Positions 1-7,187 of a DNA stretch of 64,000 nucleotides are shown piece by piece. The first letter of the stretch is position 1; the number at the start of each line of letters is the position of its first letter. Source of the stretch: Stanieria sp. NIES-3757 (GTDB lineage Bacteria > Cyanobacteriota > Cyanobacteriia > Cyanobacteriales > Xenococcaceae); contig AP017375.1 of NCBI GenBank assembly GCA_002355455.1, forward strand, positions 1,550,001 through 1,614,000. Reading direction: 5' to 3'. The position numbers were made by a program, and so were the translations under genes. The notes below the pieces were generated by a model. It saw only the letters and a program-made list of their open reading frames with translations, was not told the origin of the DNA and ran no database searches.

Positions 1-837
1 GATCGAGAACCAAATAAAGATAAAACCCCATCTTTACTAGAAGCGATCGCAGAAGTTAGAGAACAAAACTATCAAAACGAATGTAAAGCGATCGCATCAG
101 CTAAAACTTTGACCGCAAAACAATATCAAAATCTTAAAAAAAGATTAGTTAAAACTCTTGTCCAAAAACATCAACTCAAAAAATACGAACTACAACAACG
201 CTATCATCTTCCCGTTACTCCAAAGTTAATTGCTTTAGATGATGATGGTTGGTACGATAAAATTCGCCTACATTACTTTTTAACTGTAGGTCGTCCTTTT
301 TTAGCAGATCGAGATGCCAAAGTTGCCCTGAAATTAATTCAACAAGGAGAAGGTAGTTTATTTCTACCCGATTTTAATGGCTCTCAACTAGGGGCGAGTG
401 TTGGCACTATGGAAGTTTTAGGCATTTCCATTTTGATTAATACATCAGAACGAGAATTACGCAATAGCGATCGCGATCTTCAAGCTCTAGCCACCACTGC
501 ATTACAGCATCGCAGCGAAATTAAAACTACTTTAGGAATTGGTCTTGCTAAAAACTCTAGTCCGATTACGATTATCAGACGTTTACTAGAAAAAATTGAT
601 TACGGAATTCGCTGTATCCGTTATGAGCGTAAAAATCAGAAGCGGGTTAGGGTTTATCAACTAGTCAAACCAGAAGATTTACGAGAGCAAGTCTTTCACC
701 AGTGGTTAACTATCGATAGTCAACATCCAGGTCATTCTCTATTTTGGCATGAAAATTGCGCTCGTTATCTACAAGTCTCACCCCTGGCTACAGAAACATC
801 TCAATACGTTCAACTAAGTTTGAATTTGACCGATTGA
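1..837 (+). CDS. C-terminal part of a CyRepA1-type plasmid replication protein
   Basis: The frame is open from the first base, so the gene begins before the window and only its last 278 codons are seen. The segment has the basic, glutamine-rich start, the DDDGWYDKIRLHYFLTVG block and the LFLPDFN motif that I associate with the C-terminal region of the cyanobacterial CyRepA1 (DUF3854/helicase-like) plasmid replication family. The Toprim and helicase motifs expected upstream are outside the window, so the call rests on this tail alone. CyRepA1 proteins initiate plasmid replication, but copies also occur on chromosomes, often in integrated elements. It stands alone in front of core genes, which suggests an integrated plasmid or element remnant to the left. 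Base composition is like its neighbours. Confidence 0.6.
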   Translation, partial: DREPNKDKTPSLLEAIAEVREQNYQNECKAIASAKTLTAKQYQNLKKRLVKTLVQKHQLKKYELQQRYHLPVTPKLIALDDDGWYDKIRLHYFLTVGRPFLADRDAKVALKLIQQGEGSLFLPDFNGSQLGASVGTMEVLGISILINTSERELRNSDRDLQALATTALQHRSEIKTTLGIGLAKNSSPITIIRRLLEKIDYGIRCIRYERKNQKRVRVYQLVKPEDLREQVFHQWLTIDSQHPGHSLFWHENCARYLQVSPLATETSQYVQLSLNLTD

Positions 838-936
838 ATTCAATGTAAGAAAAATCTTTAACTCTATCTCTCTAAAACCTCTTCTGATCGAGAAGAGATA
901 TAATTTGTAACGAAAGCTATTAAGAAATTTTGCGCG

Positions 937-1260
937 ATGAGTAATCCCGTAATTCAAGCCTTTTTTTTTGGCAGAGCCTTGGCCGAAGTTCTCAATGAAA
1001 AATTAGAAGAATCTGTAACCAATGCTCTCAGCGATTTAGGTAAATTTGATGCTGAAGCCAGAGAACATCTGAGACAATTCATCGAAGAAGTTCAAGCTAG
1101 AGCCGAACGAGAAGCTAATTTTGCTTCAACAAATACACCATCCGATACCACCACCAATCATAAAAAAGCTGATCCTGAAGACTTGCAAGAAATGCTCGAT
1201 CAATTACGAGCAGAAATTGCCAGCTTAAAAGCTGAATTAAATAAGTATCGCAATCAATAA
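937..1260 (+). CDS. DUF6825-type small thylakoid-associated protein
   Basis: A 107-residue protein with a short hydrophobic opening ([14 protein letters not shown]), then an amphipathic helical stretch and a C-terminal coiled coil (about residues 78-105, heptad pattern of L and E/K) separated by a Thr/Ser/Asn-rich linker. It matches my memory of the cyanobacterial and plastid family DUF6825, which is linked to thylakoids, but no catalytic residues are visible and the molecular role is unknown. A TATAAT box at 899-904 and a small inverted repeat (CTCTTC/GAAGAG) lie just upstream. It is probably transcribed on its own; the next gene starts about 100 bases later. Confidence 0.6.
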   Translation: MSNPVIQAFFFGRALAEVLNEKLEESVTNALSDLGKFDAEAREHLRQFIEEVQARAEREANFASTNTPSDTTTNHKKADPEDLQEMLDQLRAEIASLKAELNKYRNQ

Positions 1261-1358
1261 ATTTAAATCAAGATTATGGCAAGCTAAATAATATTAGCTT
1301 ATACATAATCATTCTTGGATAAAAACCAGATTTAGTAAAAATTTTATTAAGAAAACGA

Positions 1359-3116
1359 GTGTCTGCTGTCTCTCAAACCTCCCAAAATTCTGTAAATGAT
1401 GAGTCTAATTCAGACTCAAGTTTGGCAATCAATCGATTAGAAACAGGAAAAAAAACCTATCGTTGGAATCGTGAACATTATTCTCGAACTCGTCGTCGTC
1501 TCGATATTTGGATTTTTGTTTTTACCCTGCTGTTTAAATTCTGGCGCAATGGGAAAAAGTGGTCTTATTCAGGTGGTTTTACTGAAGAAAAACTCGCTCA
1601 GCGAAGAAAAGCTCAAGCTATTTGGATTAGAGAAAGCTTATTAGAATTGGGTCCAACTTTTATTAAAGTAGGGCAGTTATTTTCTACTCGCGCAGACTTA
1701 TTTCCCTCAGAGTATGTTGAAGAATTAGCTAAATTACAAGACCGAGTTCCTGCTTTTGCCTACGAGCAAGTAGCAGCGATTATTGAGAAAGATTTAGGTA
1801 AACCAATTGGGCAATTATTTCATAAATTCGATCCTACTCCTTTAGCAGCAGCAAGCTTAGGACAAGTTCATAAGGCTCAACTTCATAGTGGGGAAGAAGT
1901 GGTTGTCAAAGTCCAACGACCAGGACTGAAACAATTATTTACAATTGACCTCGCCATTCTCAAACAAATTGCCCGTTATTTTCAAAATCATCCCCGTTGG
2001 GGGCAAGGCAAAGACTGGATTGGTATTTACGAAGAATGCTGCCGAATTCTCTGGGAAGAAACTGATTATATTAATGAAGGGCGGAATGCTGACACTTTTA
2101 GACGTAATTTCCGTCAAGAAAATTGGGTGCATGTCCCTAGAGTTTACTGGCGATATGCCTCTCCACGAGTTTTGACCTTAGAATATTTGCCAGGCATTAA
2201 AATTAGTCATTATGAAGCCATTGAAGCAGCAGGTTTAGACCGCAAATTATTAGCTAGGTTGGGAGCAAAAGCCTATTTGCAACAATTGTTAAACAGTGGG
2301 TTTTTTCATGCCGATCCTCATCCAGGAAATATTGCGGTTAGCCCTGAAGGGTCTTTAATTTTCTATGATTTTGGCATGATGGGGCAAATCAAAAACAATA
2401 TCCGTGAAAAACTAATGGATACTTTGTTTGGTATCGCTCAAAAAAATGCCGATTTAGTAGTTAATTCCTTAATTGAAGTAGGTGCTTTAACTCCTACAGG
2501 CGATCTTAGTCCAGTCAGACGTTCAGTTCAGTATATGCTGGATAACTTTATGGATAAGCCGTTTGAGGAACAATCAATTGAAGCTATTAGCGAAGATCTT
2601 TATGACATTGCTTACGGACAACCCTTTCGATTTCCAGCTACATTTACCTTTGTAATGCGCGCCTTTTCTACCCTGGAAGGAGTAGGCAAAGGATTAGACC
2701 CCGAATTTAATTTTATGGAAGTGGCACAACCATTTGCAATGCAGCTTATGACAAATAGTAACGGAAGAAACAATAGTACAATTTTCGATGAAATAGGAAG
2801 ACAAGCTGCTCAAGTCGGTAGTACAGCTTTAGGACTCCCTAGACGAATCGAGGATACAATAGATAAATTAGAGCGAGGAGATTTACGGGTAAGAGTTCGC
2901 TCGATCGAATCAGAACGAGCTTTACGTCGTCTCAGTGCAGTTCAAATGGGTACTAACCATACTATTTTGATCGGCGCACTAATTTTATCGGCAACTCTCT
3001 TACTAGTTAATGGTTCTATTCAAATTGCTGCGATCGCTGGTGGTTTGGCACTTGTCCCTACTTGGGCATTGCTAAGACTTTACAGAAAGATTGACCGCAG
3101 TGACCGAATGTTTTAA
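1359..3116 (+). CDS. ABC1/UbiB-family (AarF) atypical protein kinase
   Basis: A member of the ABC1K family, kinase-like proteins of thylakoid or plasma membranes connected with isoprenoid-quinone biosynthesis. Visible family signatures are the KxGQ motif (IKVGQ, residues 102-106), the invariant lysine in VVKVQRPG near residue 183, the HADPHPGN catalytic-loop equivalent near 320 and the YDFGMMG metal-binding motif near 340. Two hydrophobic segments at about 535-575 make a C-terminal membrane anchor, as in UbiB. The start chosen is GTG, with a weak GAAAACGAG upstream; the first 30 residues are Ser/Asn-rich and poorly conserved, so a later start is possible. The substrate cannot be told from sequence. 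Length of 585 is normal for cyanobacterial members. Confidence 0.9.
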   Translation: MSAVSQTSQNSVNDESNSDSSLAINRLETGKKTYRWNREHYSRTRRRLDIWIFVFTLLFKFWRNGKKWSYSGGFTEEKLAQRRKAQAIWIRESLLELGPTFIKVGQLFSTRADLFPSEYVEELAKLQDRVPAFAYEQVAAIIEKDLGKPIGQLFHKFDPTPLAAASLGQVHKAQLHSGEEVVVKVQRPGLKQLFTIDLAILKQIARYFQNHPRWGQGKDWIGIYEECCRILWEETDYINEGRNADTFRRNFRQENWVHVPRVYWRYASPRVLTLEYLPGIKISHYEAIEAAGLDRKLLARLGAKAYLQQLLNSGFFHADPHPGNIAVSPEGSLIFYDFGMMGQIKNNIREKLMDTLFGIAQKNADLVVNSLIEVGALTPTGDLSPVRRSVQYMLDNFMDKPFEEQSIEAISEDLYDIAYGQPFRFPATFTFVMRAFSTLEGVGKGLDPEFNFMEVAQPFAMQLMTNSNGRNNSTIFDEIGRQAAQVGSTALGLPRRIEDTIDKLERGDLRVRVRSIESERALRRLSAVQMGTNHTILIGALILSATLLLVNGSIQIAAIAGGLALVPTWALLRLYRKIDRSDRMF

Positions 3117-3146
3117 ACTCGCAAAAAATCATCAGGCAAATTACGT

Positions 3147-3872
3147 ATGAAACGTCGTTTTATAGGTCTTACAGATACAGGAATAGTACGTACAGTCAAT
3201 CAAGATAATTATTTTGTTGATGAGGGAGAAGGAAGATTTTTCATTGTTGCCGACGGTATGGGAGGACATGCTGGTGGACAAGAAGCTAGCAAAATTGCCA
3301 CAGAAGAAATTACCGCTTATTTGATGAATAATTGGGATTCTTCTCTTTCTTCCGAAGCATTGCTCCAAGAGGCAATTGATAAAGCTAATCAAAGTATTCT
3401 TGAAGACCAATCTCAGCATCCAGAACGAGGAGATATGGGAACGACGGTAGTAGTCGTGATCTTCCGCGAACAACAATCTTGGTGCGCTCATGTGGGAGAT
3501 TCTCGTCTTTATCGCTTGCGTAATTCTCAACTCGAACAAATTACTGATGACCATACCTGGGTAGGTTTGGCTCTTAAAGCAGGAGAAATTAGTAAAGAAC
3601 AAGCTCAATTTCATCCTTGGCGACATGTCTTATCTCAATGTCTAGGCAGAAAAGACTTATATAAAATTTCTCTACAACCACTGGATATTCAATCTGGCGA
3701 TCGCTTATTGTTATGTAGTGATGGTTTAACAGAAGAGGTGTCTGACGATCAGATTCAAACTTTTCTCACCCACTGCCAAACTTGTCAGGAAACCGCTCAA
3801 GAATTAATTGAAGCAGCCAAAAAAGCGGGAGGCTCAGATAATATTACGGTGGTAATTGTGGCTGAAGATTAA
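3147..3872 (+). CDS. PP2C-type serine/threonine phosphatase (Stp1/IreP family)
   Basis: A 241-residue metal-dependent phosphatase that removes phosphate from Ser/Thr residues. The metal-binding aspartates are in place: DNYF near residue 20, VADGMGGHAGG near 36-46, AHVGDSRLYRL near 113, CSDGLTEEV near 191 and GGSDNITVV near 230. The size is that of the compact bacterial Stp1/PphA class with only the catalytic domain. It follows the ABC1 kinase by 30 bases in the same direction, so the two may be co-transcribed; a kinase/phosphatase partnership with the Ser/Thr kinase elsewhere in the window is only a possibility. Confidence 0.93.
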   Translation: MKRRFIGLTDTGIVRTVNQDNYFVDEGEGRFFIVADGMGGHAGGQEASKIATEEITAYLMNNWDSSLSSEALLQEAIDKANQSILEDQSQHPERGDMGTTVVVVIFREQQSWCAHVGDSRLYRLRNSQLEQITDDHTWVGLALKAGEISKEQAQFHPWRHVLSQCLGRKDLYKISLQPLDIQSGDRLLLCSDGLTEEVSDDQIQTFLTHCQTCQETAQELIEAAKKAGGSDNITVVIVAED

Positions 3873-4010
3873 TTGATTATTAGTGATTTGATCGCTTAAG
3901 AAAAATGATCTAAAAACCAAAGACAACATTGAAAAGCAAGGGATATTAAGGTTAATTAAAGTTAATAGTAGTTAGTATTTGTTTAATTGTAGGTTCTTAA
4001 TTTTTTATAG

Positions 4011-5189
4011 ATGCTTGCTGAAATAAAAGACTTAGCCGAAACCCTTGCTCCGAGATTAATTGAAATTCGTCGTCATTTTCATGCTCATCCCGAATTAAGT
4101 GGGGAAGAGTATCAAACTGCTGCTTATGTAGCAGGTGTATTGTCCTCTTCTGGACTTCATGTCCGCGAAGCAGTCGGTAAAACGGGAGTCTTAGGAGAGT
4201 TACCAGGAACAGGCACAGACAAGCGGATTTTGGCAATTCGGACTGATATGGATGCTTTGCCCATCCAAGAGCGTACTCAGTTGGAATATGCTTCTCGTAA
4301 AGTTGGAGTGATGCACGCTTGTGGTCATGATGTTCATACTACCCTAGGGTTAGGAACGGCAATGGTTTTAGCTCAATTGTCGGAAAATCTTCCTGGAACG
4401 ACTCGCTTTTTGTTTCAATCAGCCGAAGAAATAGCTCAAGGAGCTAGATGGATGGTTCAAGATGGAGCCATGGAAGGGGTAGAAGCAATTTTTGGCGTTC
4501 ATGTTTTTCCTTCAATTCCTGCTCGTCAGGTTGGAATTCGTTACGGTGCTTTAACTGCTGCTGCCGATGATTTAGAAATTATTATTCAAGGAGAATCAGG
4601 ACATGGAGCGCGTCCTCATGAAGCGACCGATGCTATTTGGATCGCTGCTCAGGTAATTACTAGTTTACAACAGGCAATTAGCCGAACGCAAAACCCTCTC
4701 CATCCAATTGTTTTAACTATCGGGAAGATTGAAGGAGGAAGAGCTTCTAATGTGATTGCCGATCGCGTTAGAATGCTTGGCACTGTGCGTTCGCTTCATC
4801 CTGAAAGTCATGCCAACTTACCGCAATGGATTGAAAATATTACGGCTCAGGTTTGTCAAACTTATGGAGCTAAATATGAAGTTAATTATCGTCGAGGAGT
4901 TCCTTCGGTTCAAAACGATTTGACTTTAACTCAAATTTTGGAATCAGCTAGCAGGGAAGCTTGGGGCAGCGATCGCGTTAAGATTATTACTGAGCCTTCT
5001 TTGGGTTCTGAAGATTTTTCTGTCTATTTGAAACACGCTCCTGGTTCGATGTTTCGTCTTGGGGTAGGCTACTGCGATCGCCCTAATTATCCTCTTCATC
5101 ATCCTTTATTTGAAGTTGATGAGGCAGCTATTATTACTGGTGTTGTTACCCTTGCTTATGCGACTTATAAATATTGGCAAGTTTCTTAA
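4011..5189 (+). CDS. M20-family amidohydrolase (N-acyl-amino-acid/hippurate hydrolase type)
   Basis: A 392-residue zinc or manganese peptidase-fold amidohydrolase that releases amino acids from N-acyl or amide conjugates; cyanobacterial members are usually annotated as N-acyl-L-amino acid amidohydrolases. Metal ligands and the catalytic glutamate are visible in MHACGHDVHTT (about residues 101-111), QSAEEIAQGA (about 142-151) and GVHVFP (about 162), with HAHPELSGEE near the start. The dimerisation domain follows (GHGARPHEATDA), and the last histidine ligand lies near the C-terminus in LHHPLFEVDE. Full length for the family. It is monocistronic, and the region downstream is decayed. Confidence 0.92.
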   Translation: MLAEIKDLAETLAPRLIEIRRHFHAHPELSGEEYQTAAYVAGVLSSSGLHVREAVGKTGVLGELPGTGTDKRILAIRTDMDALPIQERTQLEYASRKVGVMHACGHDVHTTLGLGTAMVLAQLSENLPGTTRFLFQSAEEIAQGARWMVQDGAMEGVEAIFGVHVFPSIPARQVGIRYGALTAAADDLEIIIQGESGHGARPHEATDAIWIAAQVITSLQQAISRTQNPLHPIVLTIGKIEGGRASNVIADRVRMLGTVRSLHPESHANLPQWIENITAQVCQTYGAKYEVNYRRGVPSVQNDLTLTQILESASREAWGSDRVKIITEPSLGSEDFSVYLKHAPGSMFRLGVGYCDRPNYPLHHPLFEVDEAAIITGVVTLAYATYKYWQVS

Positions 5190-5498
5190 AGCTATTCTAT
5201 TTAATCTATAATGTCATTTCTTGGTAGGGCTACCTGCTATAATCATTTACAATTTTATACTTCAGTTAATTATCAAAGTCGTGCCAGGAATAAAAAATAG
5301 TGGTCGTTCGGGTGGCAATTCAGATATTAAGAAATATAGTTTTACCACTAAGAGAGAAGAATCTTTGAAAGAAAGGTTACAAATTAGAATTCCAGCCAAC
5401 AGCAAGATAATTGGCAAGAATTTGTCAGGAGCGCGATCGCAGAAAAGCTTGCCTCGATTTGATCTTTGAAGAATTCCCTAGTTTTGGGTAAATTGAAC
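5190..5498. other. Decayed intergenic region, possible transporter remnant
   Basis: No intact gene. A frame without a good start (5221-5469, TTG start only) begins with a hydrophobic stretch and then carries ERLQIRIPANSKIIGKNLS, which resembles the opening of a TrkA-C/RCK-C regulatory domain (a pattern of the type gS.iiGk.L..ar). This may be a fragment of a lost transporter gene. The similarity is judged by eye, and there is no ribosome binding site. Confidence 0.3.
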
Positions 5499-5570
5499 GT
5501 GATCGGTAGAGTTTTATTAAAACGATATAGAATTATCGAAGAAATTGGCAGTGGTGCGTTTGGGAATACC
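5499..5570 (+). pseudogene. N-terminal remnant of a Ser/Thr protein kinase
   Basis: A GTG-started frame gives 24 residues ending IIEEIGSGAFGNTY, the classic beginning of a cyanobacterial Hanks-type kinase: a short lead, then the glycine-rich nucleotide loop GSGAFG. It is cut immediately after by the left inverted repeat of the IS5-family element. The ATP-binding lysine, the HRD and DFG motifs and the rest of the catalytic domain are absent from the window. Reading past the junction gives a stop within 22 codons. See the TPR remnant on the other side of the element. Confidence 0.75.
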
Positions 5571-5638
5571 TATAGAACCCATTTGACATCTTCCAAGTAT
5601 GGACTTAAAGTTCTCGAAAGTATCAAAATTCATTGACC

Positions 5639-6540
5639 ATGAAGTATTCCAGTAGCCTTAGCGATGAAGAATGGGAAATTCTAGAACCCCTGTTAGTTAA
5701 GATATTGCCGACTAAGAAGCAAACCCGACCTGCCAATTGGACAAGGCGAGAAATCCTTGACGGAATACTCTATCAACTCAAAAATGGTTGTAATTGGGCA
5801 GACTTGCCCAAAGATTTACCTCCCTACTCAACTGTCTATTGGCACTACAAGCAGTGGCGAAAGGTAGGGGTGTTTGAAAAGCTCATGAATGCCTTACATG
5901 AACAAGTACGTCAGCAGGTTAAAAAAAACCTAAGTGGACAACATTAATAATCATTGACTCTCAAGCCGTGAAAAATACCTGTAATGCCAGTGTCGCTTCC
6001 AAAGGCTTTTGTTTTTACAAAGCCACGAATGGGATTAAAAGACATCTGGCAATTGATACACTGGGATTTCCTTTCTTTACCCACTGCACACCAGCAAATG
6101 TCTCGGATGATGCAGGATTGATTGAGATGCTGACGCTAAATATTGACTATTTCCAGTCAAAACCCGTTAACCTTCCGAAGCTCACTATTTTGCTAGACCA
6201 CGGATATCATCCCGAACATTTGACTGAGCAATTGGAGCAAGTTTATCCCGAGATCATGACGAAAATCAAGTTTGAACTGTCCACCAAACCCTCGAAACAA
6301 GAGAAGGCAGCGCAAGGGAAATCTGGATTTGTTCCTGCTGTTGCTCGCTGGGTGATTGAACGCTCAAACGCTTGGATGGAGCGTTGTAAAAGTTTGGTTA
6401 AAAACTTTGAGCGCGAGATACGCGGAGGTTTCCTCCGCTTGTAGAATCGCGCTGTTGAGCGAACTTTATCTCATGCGACTGCCAAGATCGATCTCTGCTT
6501 CGTCAGATTAATGCTTAAGCGGCTTTCAGTCTCTTCGTGA
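5639..6540 (+). pseudogene. IS5-family transposase, split by frameshift and interrupted by a 48-bp insert
   Basis: A DDE transposase. Part one (from ATG at 5639 to a stop at 5947) has the N-terminal domain with LSDEEWEILEPLL and the NGCNWADLPKDLPPYSTVYW region. Part two is in the -1 frame and carries the first catalytic aspartate (IIIDSQAVKNT), the second (ILLDHGYHP) and the glutamate (RWVIERSNAWMERC). The join lies at a run of eight A at 5921-5928; slipping back one base gives VKKKPKWTTLIIIDSQ. That is the usual layout for programmed -1 frameshifting in this group, so the split may be functional. In addition, a 48-bp insert at 6414-6461 brings an in-frame TAG at 6442; behind it the frame continues as TLSHATAKIDLCFVRLMLK to TGA at 6538. 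All catalytic residues precede the TAG, but the last 30 residues are lost. Confidence 0.85.
6409..6461. repeat. 48-bp palindromic small repeat inserted in the IS5 transposase, with GAGCG duplication
   Basis: GAGCG at 6409-6413 is repeated at 6457-6461, and removing 6414-6461 restores a normal transposase reading frame and protein, so this is an insertion with a 5-bp target duplication. The insert has a central hairpin GCGGAGG-TTT-CCTCCGC (6422-6438) inside an outer stem AGCGCGA/TCGCGCT (6410-6416 with 6447-6453). It encodes no protein, so it would need help from another enzyme to move. Confidence 0.85.
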
Positions 6541-6560
6541 GATCTCAAATGGGTTCTATA

Positions 6561-6990
6561 TGGCGACCAAAAACGATGGGATTTGGCAATTAATGAATAC
6601 ACTACAGCGATCGCTATTAATCCTGAATTAGCTGAAGCTTACAGCAATCGAGGTATTATTTACAAAGCTCAAGGAAAACTAGATTTAGCCTTAGCCGACT
6701 ATAATCGCGCCCTCCGACTCAATCCTAATTATACTGAAGGTTATAACAATCGAGGTTTTCTTTATGGTGAGCAAGGAAAAATAGATTTAGCTGAAGCTGA
6801 TTTTAATCGCGCTCTTGAACTTAATCCTAATTATGCTAATGCTTATGTTGGTTTAGGTTTAGTACAAATGGAGTTGAAAAATACAGAAGCAGCACGAACT
6901 CATTTACAAAAAGCTCAAGAGTTATCTATTGCTCAAGGTAATACCACCTTAGCTACAAAAGTGGCTAATATCTTGCAAGAATTACCGTAA
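6561..6990 (+). pseudogene. C-terminal TPR remnant of a Ser/Thr kinase-TPR gene
   Basis: An open frame that enters from the IS5 right end and codes for about 143 residues with three full tetratricopeptide repeats (cores AINEYTTAIAINPELAEAYS, ADYNRALRLNPNYTEGYNNR, ADFNRALELNPNYANAYVG) and a degenerate fourth. Cyanobacterial Hanks kinases often end in such TPR arrays. Joined to the 24 kinase residues left of the element it would read GAFGNTY-GDQKRWDLAINEY in frame, so the whole catalytic domain is missing. The simplest reading is a deletion between two insertion sites rather than a plain insertion. A TTG at 6583 could start a stand-alone TPR protein, but there is no ribosome binding site. Confidence 0.72.
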
Positions 6991-7187
6991 AGTAAAAGTT
7001 GGACGCAATTAATCAAGAACTTAAAAAATATAAGATCGCAAAATTTAAAGCAGTTATTAACATTAATTTTATTAAAATAATTCAAACAATTTATCAGTGT
7101 TTGGAGCAAAAGCTATTATGTTTCAACCAATATCATTCTTAGAGTATTACAAGAAGCAGTACATCGTGTGGCAAGTAGTACATACCA

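Larger units (their letters stand above)
5571..6560 (+). mobile_element. IS5-family insertion sequence (about 0.99 kb)
   Basis: Bounded by near-perfect terminal inverted repeats: TATAGAACCCATTTGACATC at the left, and the reverse complement of the right end reads TATAGAACCCATTTGAGATC, so 19 of 20 positions match. TATA is found at both outer edges, compatible with a short TA or TNA target duplication typical of IS5 subgroups, but it cannot be separated from the repeat itself. It holds one transposase gene split in two frames, further broken by a 48-bp palindromic insert. Without that insert the element would be about 942 bp. Confidence 0.88.
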
